Source: Mycobacterium sp. (GTDB lineage: Bacteria > Actinomycetota > Actinomycetes > Mycobacteriales > Mycobacteriaceae). From it: a stretch of 9,785 bases of DNA. The translations under genes were made by a program, and so were the position numbers. The DNA lies in the NCBI GenBank assembly GCA_028706695.1, contig JAQTVU010000039.1:1-9785 (forward strand), given 5' to 3'. The notes below the pieces were generated by a model. That model had not been told where the DNA came from. It saw only the letters and a program-made list of their open reading frames with translations, and did no database searches. Below, piece after piece: positions 1 to 6,835 of this stretch (positions are counted from its first letter, which is position 1; the number at the start of each line of letters is the position of its first letter).

Positions 1-17
1 GTAATCGGATTTGACAT
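1..17 (-). CDS. esxC: EsxC-like WXG100 protein, first five codons only
   Basis: Only the start is present: ATG at 17-15 followed by codons reading M-S-N-P-I and an incomplete sixth codon (AC) that fits Thr. As I remember it, M. tuberculosis EsxC (Rv3890c) begins M-S-D-Q-I-T, and the position directly after esxD is the expected one. A good ribosome binding site, AAAGGA, lies 7 bases before the ATG. EsxC would be the WXG100 partner that forms a helical-hairpin heterodimer with EsxD for export through ESX-2. The gene runs out of the window, so the WXG motif and C-terminal export signal cannot be checked. The call rests on context plus five residues. Confidence 0.72.
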
Positions 18-67
18 GTGAGCGTCCTTTCAGAAAAGCGGTTGAGAAATGCGAGATACGGACCGGG

Positions 68-382
68 TCAGGATCCGGCGTGGCCGAACAGGGCGGTGAA
101 GGCGTGCGCGGAGTCGGCCTCGTGTGCTTCCATCAGGGCCGCGGCCTGAGTTAGCCCCTCGGCCAGACGCGTGCCCCCGGTCAACACCTTGTTCAAATCG
201 CCGGCGACCTCGGTGGCGGTCACATGCGATGCGGTCACCGCGTCCCCAGACCAGGTGGCCGGGTTCATGACATTTTCTTGATTTGCGACATAGCCCTGCG
301 CGATTCCTATCGCGTGTTCCATGTTCGCCTGGATAGCGGTGGAAGTGTCGCGCAGCATTTGCGGTGTCACTTTGATTGTCAT
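68..382 (-). CDS. esxD: EsxD-like WXG100 secreted protein (ESX-2)
   Basis: This is a 104-residue WXG100 family protein, predicted to form a helix-turn-helix hairpin and to pair with EsxC as an ESX-2 substrate. The signature turn W44-S45-G46 sits mid-protein, flanked by helical segments. The stretch around residues 34-46 (NQENVMNPATWSG) matches my memory of M. tuberculosis EsxD (Rv3891c, about 107 residues). I chose the ATG at 382 because AGAAGGG lies 6 bases upstream of it. The in-frame ATG at 412 would add 10 residues, has no comparable site, and would place this ribosome binding site inside the gene. No YxxxD/E export signal is visible at the C-terminus (it ends LFGHAGS), so the signal is probably supplied by EsxC. 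The next gene, esxC, starts 50 bases downstream. Confidence 0.9.
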   Translation of the reverse strand: MTIKVTPQMLRDTSTAIQANMEHAIGIAQGYVANQENVMNPATWSGDAVTASHVTATEVAGDLNKVLTGGTRLAEGLTQAAALMEAHEADSAHAFTALFGHAGS

Positions 383-433
383 GGAAATCCCTTCTGCGTT
401 GGCCGCCCCCAAGATGCCTGGGGTATGGAGCGG

Positions 434-462
434 AGTGTATGGCGGCTATTTAGACCTGTCGA
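434..462 (-). promoter_or_regulatory. Candidate sigma-A type promoter for esxD-esxC
   Basis: On the minus strand the gap between PPE and esxD contains TCGACA (462-457), a 17-base spacer, and TACACT (439-434). The -35 box matches 5 of 6 bases of TTGACA and the -10 box fits the mycobacterial TAnnnT pattern with optimal spacing. Transcription would start near 427, giving a leader of about 45 bases with the ribosome binding site AGAAGGG just before the esxD ATG. This would let the Esx pair be expressed independently of the upstream machinery genes. It was read by eye, with no expression data. Confidence 0.45.
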
Positions 463-485
463 TTCACCCTTTAACGGGTTCGGGT

Positions 486-1685
486 TCACGCTCGATCATC
501 AACGACCCGCACCGTCGCGGACCGTTCGGATTTGTCGCGTGATCCACGATGCCCACCCGCGGCATGGCCCACCGGCATACCGCCCATCGGGCTACCGCCG
601 AGCGTCGTGGTCTGCGGGCGCGTCGCCTCAGCGCCCAAGGCGCCGCTCGGTCGCAACCCCACCGGTCGGCCGCTGCTGCCGGGCTCGAACGCGCTGACCG
701 GTCGGGTGAAGCTGGTAGCAGATACGCCGGTACCGCCCAACGAGGCGCCGCCGGCCCCGGTCGATGCGCCGGCTTCGGCAGCCGAAAGCCCATTGGCCGC
801 CGAAAGTGCCGAGGCCGCCGGCGCCGCGCCACCCGTGCCCATGGCGCCGGAGTTGGCGAACATGCCCATCATCGACTGCAGCGGCTGCGTCGCGCTCATG
901 GGTGCCTGCATCAGTTGACCGGGAGCCTGAAACGTTTGCGGGACCGCTCCCATCATCGACTGCAGCGGTTCCATGAGCGTGCCGGTCGCACCGCCGAAGC
1001 CCTGACCGGCCGACGCCGACCGGCCCGCGCCGCCGGTGCCGGTCGAGACGCCCTGGAAGGCAGCGCGCATGCCGTCGCCAGCCGCGGTGTCCGCGGCCGC
1101 CTGGCCGATCGCCGAGGCCGCCTCCGCCGGGGCTGCCGGTGAGGCACCCATGGTCGCGACCGGCGGCACGATCGCCAGGCTTTCGGCCAGTGCAGCGAGG
1201 ATTGCCCCATAAGATGCACCGGCTGCAGAGTTGTTCGGCCACATCACGCCGAAATATTCGACGTCCAGCGACACGATCCGCGGGGTCAGGGCTCCAAGCA
1301 CAAGCGGGTTGATGCCGTTGTCGACGCCCCATTCATCCCGGTTGGCGATGCACTCGGGAGCCGGCCGCATCGCGGCATTGGCCGACTCGAACGCGGTGAT
1401 CGCGGTCGACACCACCGCCGGCTTCACATCGACCCAGCCGGCCAGCCCGTGCAGTGATGCGTTGAGCATCGTGACGTTGGCGGCCGAGGCCGCCGACCCG
1501 GCACCCAGCCAGTTCGCCGAAGTCGCGGCCGTGTTGATCGCTGACGCGACTCCTGAGGCATGGTGGGCTGCCGCCAGCGTCATCCAGGCCGTCTGATTGG
1601 CCAAATGCGTGCCTACCCCGGTCCCCGCCTTGAGCAGCATGTCATTGTCCTCGGGCGTACGCGCGGCCCACCCCGGATCAGGCAT
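486..1685 (-). CDS. PPE69: PPE family protein, ESX-2 type (PPE69-like)
   Basis: This 399-residue protein has the length and start (MPDPGWAARTPE) I recall for PPE69 (Rv3892c), the PPE encoded in ESX-2. Residues 1 to about 180 form the helical PPE domain. The name-giving Pro-Pro-Glu is replaced by Thr-Pro-Glu (10-12), W59-L60-G61 lies in the first half, and a segment near residue 145 (YFGVMWPNNSAA) resembles the conserved PPE helix that contacts EspG. The C-terminal half is rich in Ala, Gly, Met and Pro and includes a duplicated PLQSMMG (240-246 and 268-274). It ends in a charged tail (ATVRVVDDRA). PE lies 14 bases upstream, so the two are expected to be translated together and exported as a PE-PPE dimer chaperoned by EspG2. 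The exact role of the protein is unknown. Confidence 0.9.
   Translation of the reverse strand: MPDPGWAARTPEDNDMLLKAGTGVGTHLANQTAWMTLAAAHHASGVASAINTAATSANWLGAGSAASAANVTMLNASLHGLAGWVDVKPAVVSTAITAFESANAAMRPAPECIANRDEWGVDNGINPLVLGALTPRIVSLDVEYFGVMWPNNSAAGASYGAILAALAESLAIVPPVATMGASPAAPAEAASAIGQAAADTAAGDGMRAAFQGVSTGTGGAGRSASAGQGFGGATGTLMEPLQSMMGAVPQTFQAPGQLMQAPMSATQPLQSMMGMFANSGAMGTGGAAPAASALSAANGLSAAEAGASTGAGGASLGGTGVSATSFTRPVSAFEPGSSGRPVGLRPSGALGAEATRPQTTTLGGSPMGGMPVGHAAGGHRGSRDKSERSATVRVVDDRA
865..968 (-). repeat. Two identical 20-base direct repeats within the PPE gene
   Basis: The 20-base string CCGCTGCAGTCGATGATGGG (minus strand) occurs at 968-949 and again at 884-865, 84 bases or exactly 28 codons apart. 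Both copies encode PLQSMMG in frame. Identical codons in both copies, while the flanking residues differ, suggest a fairly recent internal duplication or gene conversion in the low-complexity C-terminal half. Confidence 0.85.
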
Positions 1686-1699
1686 GCGCAGTCCCGCCG

Positions 1700-1999
1700 T
1701 TAAATGCCTTCGGCCGCCGTGCGCGCCGCTTCGGTCGCCACGTACACCCCCGAAGCCATGCTCTGCGCGCCGGCGAACAATCCCCGCTGAGCGGCATGCT
1801 CGGCGACCACGCCCAGGTAGCTCGCACCGGAGGCGTTGAGCGCGGCCGAGAACATCGCCGAATCGGGGTCCGCGCCCATCGGCGTCGTGCCAAGCAGGGC
1901 CGGCGCCGCGCCGGCGGCCGCCGCTTCAGTCTCTGCACTGATCGCCGACTCCGCGCCCGCCGACGCCAATACCGAGTCTGGCTCCACAGATATCGTCAT
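1700..1999 (-). CDS. PE36: PE family protein, ESX-2 type (PE36-like)
   Basis: This is a 99-residue protein consisting of a PE domain with no extension. It is Ala-rich and helical, and begins MTISVEPDSVLASAGAES. Near the C-terminus it carries the general type VII export motif YxxxD/E in the form Y-V-A-T-E, inside SGVYVATEAAR. The start is fixed by a strong ribosome binding site, GGAGG, 5 bases before the ATG. It would fold with the PPE protein encoded 14 bases downstream into a four-helix bundle that EspG2 and EccC2 recognise. From memory the M. tuberculosis PE36 is annotated as only about 77 residues, so this copy is longer, near the typical PE domain length of about 100. Confidence 0.9.
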   Translation of the reverse strand: MTISVEPDSVLASAGAESAISAETEAAAAGAAPALLGTTPMGADPDSAMFSAALNASGASYLGVVAEHAAQRGLFAGAQSMASGVYVATEAARTAAEGI

Positions 2000-2004
2000 C
2001 TTTT

Positions 2005-2047
2005 CCTCCGATTTGTCACGACCATGAGCCGTTTGCTCGTGAGTCTA
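2005..2047 (-). promoter_or_regulatory. Candidate -10 box and strong ribosome binding site before PE
   Basis: TAGACT at 2047-2042 on the minus strand fits the mycobacterial -10 pattern TAnnnT. It lies about 40 bases before the PE start and is followed by GGAGG at 2009-2005. No good -35 box sits at 16-19 bases; the nearest TTG-containing element (TTGTGA) is 23 bases away. The ribosome binding site is convincing. The promoter is only a possibility, supported by the 618-base gap separating PE from eccC. Confidence 0.3.
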
Positions 2048-2576
2048 GTGTGACCCGCTGGTTCTCGTATTCACAATGCATTTTCGGCAGGTTCGGCAGC
2101 TCCCCCGGCTTCACACGCGCCCGTCACAAACTTGATAAATGCCACTCGCATCCCAATTGCCGCATCCACCACTTTCGATTCTCGCCGTAAACATAAACCG
2201 CCGGCAGCGCCTTGAGTTGCGCGCTTTGATGCCCGTGGGACCGACGTGATAGGAGCGACTGGGGTGTCGGCGTGGCCTGAGCGTGAACACCGCAAAACAT
2301 CGGTGGTTGTGAACCCATGTTCGACAATTGGGCCGATCGATGTCCCACCGTTGCCGGGTTGAGCCTTCTATTGGCATGGCAGACGCTGCTGCATTCTCTG
2401 CGTCCGGCGTTTCCTCGCTCGCCGCCGACCCCGACGAGCGGGGCGCGGCAACGGAACCCGCATCCGTTCTCTCCACGAACGCGAGATCCTCACCGTCCAG
2501 ACCTCTGAGAACGTCGGGGAATCGTGCATCGGGAAGCCAAAACGGTTTCGACGAGTGCGGAAATCGGGGCTTCCAT

Positions 2577-2592
2577 GTCGCCTTCGGGCGAC
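2577..2592. terminator. Short GC hairpin just after eccC, possible terminator
   Basis: GTCGCC-TTCG-GGCGAC on the plus strand (GTCGCC-CGAA-GGCGAC on the minus strand) is a perfect 6-base-pair stem with a 4-base loop, 26 bases past the eccC stop. No T-run follows it on the minus strand, so it is not a classical intrinsic terminator. It could be a tailless mycobacterial terminator or an RNA 3'-end stabiliser, or it could be chance in GC-rich DNA. Confidence 0.25.
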
Positions 2593-2602
2593 TTGACTTC
2601 TA

Positions 2603-2630
2603 CTACTGCTGCCCCATCTACTGCTGCCCC
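2603..2630. repeat. 13-base tandem repeat (15-base period) spanning the eccC stop codon
   Basis: CTACTGCTGCCCC occurs at 2603-2615 and again at 2618-2630. On the minus strand the upstream copy encodes the final Gln-Gln-stop of EccC, and the next copy repeats Gln-Gln-stop in the same frame. Slippage in such a repeat can alter the frame and therefore the C-terminal tail of EccC. Confidence 0.85.
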
Positions 2631-5600
2631 GCCACCGACGAGGGCAAACCCACCAAAACTCCTTCGACGTCGCCGTCAGCGCCGAGCAGCAGACCCCGCC
2701 CCGGCGGCAACGCCTGTGCACGGACTACCCGGCTGATCCTGTTCTGCGGATCGTTATCCATATACAGCTGCGACACCTTCGCTGAATTCTGGAATCTCAT
2801 CCACGGATCCATCTGCAGCGTCGCCCAGTTCGAGCTGTTACGCGTGGTGAAAACATGCAATCCGATCTGCCGGGCGCGTTCGATCAGCTTCCACAGCGCC
2901 GCGCCCACGGGAGGCCTGGGCGGGTAGTTCTGGTCCGGGCGTAAATCCTGGACATCGTCGATGAGCACGAAATGCCGGGGTCCCGCCCAGGGCTTGAGGA
3001 TCCGCAGCTCCTCTTGACTCAGGCCTTTGGGCGGTAACCGAGGCAGCAGGATCTGCTGCGCTAACTCGGTGATCACCTCGTCGATCTCATCTTGGTCATA
3101 GGCGTAGGCGCGCACATATCCAGGGCCGTGCAGATCCCGCAGGCCGCGGGGGGCCGTCTTCGGGTCGATCAGCGTCAGCTGTGCCTCCTCGGAGCTGAAC
3201 CGGCTCATCACGGCCTCGCCGATGGCCGTCAGCGACAGGGTCTTACCGCAGCCTTGGCGACCCAGGATCATCAGGCCGGGGCTCTGGCGCAACTTGAGTG
3301 GGACGGGGCCCAATTCGTGCCGCTCGCCGATCGCGAACACGATTGAGAGTTCATCACCACTGGGATGCGCAGCCTGGTAGGCGAGGATCGACTTCAGTTC
3401 CACCCGCTGCGGCAGCCGCTGCAGGGTGGCATGCTTGGTGACGCCGGCGACGCCGGCGATGCTGCCGCCGACATCGGTGATGTTGACCAGCGCGCCGGTC
3501 ACCCGGTCGGCCAGCGCCGGCACGCCCACACGCAACTCGTGCAAGCTGTCCGTCAAACCGAAGCCGGGCCGGTTCAGCGTGCGCCGCGCCGCTTCCCGCG
3601 ACTCGATCGACGAATGTCCCATCTGACTTTCGCTCGGGTCGGCCAGCCGCAACTGGATTCGGGCCGTTGCATTCTGCAGCAGGCTCTGGCGCTGCCCGTG
3701 AATCCAACCGCCGGCACTGCAGATCACGTGTACGCCGTACTCGGGGCCGCGGCTGCTCAACGAGATGATCCGATCACCCAAGACGGTGTCTTTCGAGTAC
3801 AAGTCGTCGTAATCATCGAGGACCACAAAGACGTCACCGAATGGATCCGTGGGATCGGTACCGCCGAGGCCGTCACTGCCGGGGCCGAACCGGCGTTCGC
3901 GAAAACCGTCCAAATCGATCTTGAGTCGCCGAAAAGCATGCTCACGCGCGTCGATCAACGCCTCCATGCTGCTCAAGATCCGCTCGATGCCCTCGCTGTC
4001 CTTTGGCGAAACGATGTCGGTGACGTGTGGCAGCGACGCCACCTGGGCCAGAGTGGCCCCGCCGACGCAGAAGAACGTCACTCGCGCCGGGCTGTACATC
4101 GTTGCCGCCGAACACATCAACGTCATCAAAGTGGTCGTCTTACCCCGCTGCTTGGCGCCCACCACTACGATGTTGCTACGCAAGGCATCGACCGCATAGA
4201 CGACCTGCGTGGACTCTTCGGGGATGTCCATTACGCCCACAGGGAACATCAGGCCCGCGTTGGCGCCGTAGTCGACATGCCAGGGCTTGCCCCGAAAACC
4301 CGCGATCAACGCGTCGAGGGGTTCGGGATGTTCCAGCGGTTCCAGCCACGGCCGGCGCGGGGATCGGTGCGGTACGGTCTGCAGCGACTCCCGCAACACG
4401 TCGACGATCTTCTTCTTCTTGAAACCGTCGTCGTGGTAGAGGAATTCGTCGGGCTCCGAGTCGGCGGCGGCAGCAGCTTCCAACGCCACGGCGTCGGCCG
4501 CGTCCAGGGGCTGGTACTGCCAGTTGTACAGCCTCGGCTTGGTCAAAGTCATGTCAACCGTCCTGGCCGCCTGCCTTGACTTGGGCACCACGAACGGGGC
4601 TGACAAATAGAAGCAGCGGAACGGTTCCAGGTCACGCGGTCCCACCTTCAGCAATGCGAAACCGTTCTCCTTTGACGGCAGGTGATAGGCGGCGTCCGAG
4701 CCGATCACCTCGCGACTGTCGTCACCGGACTCGGCGCGCAGTGCGACCCGAAACGCGATGTTGGACTTAACTTTCTGCAACGATGACAGGTCCAGCCGCT
4801 GGCCTCCCAACATGAAGAACACGTTGGCGCCACGGCCCTCTTGGCCGATGTGGATGATGAGGTTGATCCACTTCTCGTGGTTGGCGAACAGTTCCAGATA
4901 CTCGTCGACGATCACGAGCAACACCGGCACCGCCGGCAAATTTCGTCCGGCGAGCCGGATCTCCTCGTAGTCATTGGCGTCACGAGCACCCACCGACGTG
5001 AATAGCTCGTAGCGCTGCTTGATCTCACCGTCGATGACTCGGCGCATCCGCTCGGCCAGGTGGCGCTCGTCTTTCCCGAGGTTCGACAGTGCGGCCACCA
5101 CGTGCGGCAGTCCCAGAATGTCCTGGGCCGCCGACTCGAATTTCATGTCCACGAAAATGACATTGAACGTCTCTGGAGCGTGCGTCAGCGCGATCCCGTA
5201 GACCAGTGACAAAAAGAACTCCGACTTGCCCGAACCGCTGGTCCCGATCACCACCGAGTGGAAACCGAAGCCGCCGAAGTCCTTGGCGCGGAAGATGATG
5301 TTTTGCAGTTCGCCGTCGGGCTTGGCGCCCACCGGGATCTCACACCAGCGTTCGTCGCCGCGCCCGCGCCGCTCGGCCCACAACCGATCGACACTCAATT
5401 CGCGAGGATCGTTGATTCCCAGTGCACGCAGCAGTTCGGCGGCGCCGCCGGCCGAGTCGGCGATCTCGCTGCGGCTCGTCGGCGACCACCGGGCCATCGC
5501 CCGCGCATACCGATAGGCGCGGTGCACGGACAGCTGGTCGGCGTGGGCAAAAAATTTGCCGCGCAGCCTAAGCAGCGGCGCCGGCCGCCCGGCGTCGTTC

Positions 5601-6832
5601 GGGTCGACGCCGTCTCCGCCCACTCTAACTTGGCCGTTGGCTGAACCGGCCGGTGCGCGGTGCCGCTCACCCATCTCGAAGACCTGATCATCGGCGAACC
5701 CCACGCCGGATGCCGCACGGGAGGCTATGCGCAGCAGGGTAATTCCCACCTTGCCGACCTGTCCGACCACGCTCTCCCAGGCGTCTGGGCTACCGGTGTT
5801 GTCGTCGACGATCACCAGGTGCGGTCCCAGGTCGGCGCCGCCGTTGGCCTGACCCGTCTCCAGGGCCGAACCCATTGCCGTCGGGGTTGCGGCCGCCGGC
5901 GGTGCCCACGCGCCGCGCTTGCCCTTCATATGGAGTTCGGCGCCCAGTGCCGCTTCCAGCTCCTCTGGTGTGGCGAACACCAGCCGTCGCCAGCCGCATG
6001 CGTCGAACAACTCGCCGTGCAGGTTGTGTGGCAGCCACACCATCCACGACCACACCTCGGAATTACGCGTCACCACCATCAATTTCACATCGTCGGGATT
6101 GTGAAACGCCGCCAGCGAACACAGCACCGCGCGCATCAGCGACCGGAGCCGGTCCAAATCTTCGCCGACGAAACTGAATCCGGGGGCCGACCGGAGGTTC
6201 ACGACCTTGGCGATATCGCGAATCTTGCGCTGTTCCAAGATGAAATCGCGCAACGCCTGCCCGGTGACGGGCTCGAGTTCCTCCTCGGAGGAGATGTCGG
6301 GCCAGCTCACCGAAAGCACCGAATCGGGCGCATGCTGCACACCGGTGCCCACTCGGACCTCAAGGAAGTCCGCGTCGCCACGGCTGCGCTCCCACATCCG
6401 GGGACCGCCGATGATCGCTCCCAGCCCCTGCGGATAGGAATGCACTGCATGCTGCCATTCGCGCTGGGCGCACACCGCGGTCTGGATCTCATGCCGGTTG
6501 ACATCGAGGTCGCGAAGGTAACGGCGGCGGGCACGTTCCATCTCGCCCCAGGTGATTTTGCGTGCCCGGCCGAACCGGCCCGAGAAGGCCAGCATGCTGA
6601 ACGCGCCGATTCCCATCAGCGGGAAGAAGCCGGTGGACAGACTGCGCACGCCCGACACGTAGAGCATGACGATCGTGCCGATCAACGCCACGATCAGCGC
6701 CGGGACACCGATCATCACCCAGATGTTGCGTGGCTCGCGTTCCGGCAGCGCGATCGGCGCGCTCGGCGCCACCCGCACCGGTTTAGGCGGCTCGATCTTG
6801 ACTCGGTTGATGACGAACGCCCTTTTGGACAT
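2618..6832 (-). CDS. eccC2: EccC2-like FtsK/SpoIIIE ATPase, type VII secretion motor
   Basis: This 1404-residue membrane ATPase is the substrate-recognising motor of the ESX-2 machine, fused in one chain as in ESX-2 to ESX-5. Two membrane helices lie at about residues 36-60 and 70-88 (NIWVMIGVPALIVALIG, then FFPLMGIGAFSML). Three FtsK-like ATPase domains follow. Domain 1 has Walker A GTSGSGKS (530-537) and Walker B ending D643-E644. Domain 2 has GAKQRGKT (892-899) and LDDYDD with D1006-D1007. Domain 3 has GRQGCGKT (1191-1198) and IDD with D1292-D1293. Only domain 1 keeps the usual catalytic Glu after the Walker B Asp. The start has GGAGG 7 bases upstream, inside the end of eccB, and the gap to eccB is 3 bases, so translation is coupled. 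The length matches the family, and the C-terminus ends at a tandem repeat. Confidence 0.95.
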   Translation of the reverse strand: MSKRAFVINRVKIEPPKPVRVAPSAPIALPEREPRNIWVMIGVPALIVALIGTIVMLYVSGVRSLSTGFFPLMGIGAFSMLAFSGRFGRARKITWGEMERARRRYLRDLDVNRHEIQTAVCAQREWQHAVHSYPQGLGAIIGGPRMWERSRGDADFLEVRVGTGVQHAPDSVLSVSWPDISSEEELEPVTGQALRDFILEQRKIRDIAKVVNLRSAPGFSFVGEDLDRLRSLMRAVLCSLAAFHNPDDVKLMVVTRNSEVWSWMVWLPHNLHGELFDACGWRRLVFATPEELEAALGAELHMKGKRGAWAPPAAATPTAMGSALETGQANGGADLGPHLVIVDDNTGSPDAWESVVGQVGKVGITLLRIASRAASGVGFADDQVFEMGERHRAPAGSANGQVRVGGDGVDPNDAGRPAPLLRLRGKFFAHADQLSVHRAYRYARAMARWSPTSRSEIADSAGGAAELLRALGINDPRELSVDRLWAERRGRGDERWCEIPVGAKPDGELQNIIFRAKDFGGFGFHSVVIGTSGSGKSEFFLSLVYGIALTHAPETFNVIFVDMKFESAAQDILGLPHVVAALSNLGKDERHLAERMRRVIDGEIKQRYELFTSVGARDANDYEEIRLAGRNLPAVPVLLVIVDEYLELFANHEKWINLIIHIGQEGRGANVFFMLGGQRLDLSSLQKVKSNIAFRVALRAESGDDSREVIGSDAAYHLPSKENGFALLKVGPRDLEPFRCFYLSAPFVVPKSRQAARTVDMTLTKPRLYNWQYQPLDAADAVALEAAAAADSEPDEFLYHDDGFKKKKIVDVLRESLQTVPHRSPRRPWLEPLEHPEPLDALIAGFRGKPWHVDYGANAGLMFPVGVMDIPEESTQVVYAVDALRSNIVVVGAKQRGKTTTLMTLMCSAATMYSPARVTFFCVGGATLAQVASLPHVTDIVSPKDSEGIERILSSMEALIDAREHAFRRLKIDLDGFRERRFGPGSDGLGGTDPTDPFGDVFVVLDDYDDLYSKDTVLGDRIISLSSRGPEYGVHVICSAGGWIHGQRQSLLQNATARIQLRLADPSESQMGHSSIESREAARRTLNRPGFGLTDSLHELRVGVPALADRVTGALVNITDVGGSIAGVAGVTKHATLQRLPQRVELKSILAYQAAHPSGDELSIVFAIGERHELGPVPLKLRQSPGLMILGRQGCGKTLSLTAIGEAVMSRFSSEEAQLTLIDPKTAPRGLRDLHGPGYVRAYAYDQDEIDEVITELAQQILLPRLPPKGLSQEELRILKPWAGPRHFVLIDDVQDLRPDQNYPPRPPVGAALWKLIERARQIGLHVFTTRNSSNWATLQMDPWMRFQNSAKVSQLYMDNDPQNRISRVVRAQALPPGRGLLLGADGDVEGVLVGLPSSVAGQQ

Positions 6833-6835
6833 TTC

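Larger units (their letters stand above)
2000..2617. other. 618-base gap between eccC and PE, no convincing gene
   Basis: Short frames are open on both strands, but none has a good ribosome binding site, a family signature or consistent codon use. On the minus strand the frame of eccC, after its stop at 2618-2620 and two more TAG codons at 2605-2600, stays open down to 2111. A second frame stays open through the repeat to a TGA at 2492-2490. The part near eccC looks like former coding sequence broken by frameshifts. A stretch at about 2100-2350 seems to have lower GC than the neighbouring genes. The promoter candidate for PE lies at the low-coordinate end. From memory the corresponding gap in M. 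tuberculosis is roughly half this size. Confidence 0.6.

Noticed and set aside
383..412. Ten-residue N-terminal extension of EsxD from the ATG at 412
   Set aside because: The strong ribosome binding site lies between this ATG and the one at 382, and WXG100 proteins normally begin close to the first helix.
628..1332. 234-residue minus-strand frame overlapping the PPE gene
   Set aside because: It is an Arg/Gly-rich out-of-frame reading of the PPE coding sequence, whose own frame matches a known family over its full length.
2111..2476. 121-residue minus-strand frame after eccC as an independent gene
   Set aside because: It has no ribosome binding site at its ATG, a mixed unlike-protein composition in its second half, and is simply the continuing eccC frame after the stops. 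It is kept only as possible decayed coding sequence.
2328..2927. 199-residue plus-strand frame across the eccC end and the following gap
   Set aside because: It overlaps the coding end of eccC and has no ribosome binding site, no family features and odd Cys/Tyr composition from the repeat.
3365..4579. 404-residue plus-strand open frame antisense to eccC
   Set aside because: It lies wholly inside the strongly supported EccC gene, is rich in Arg, His and Gln with no domain signature, and is the expected shadow frame in GC-rich DNA.
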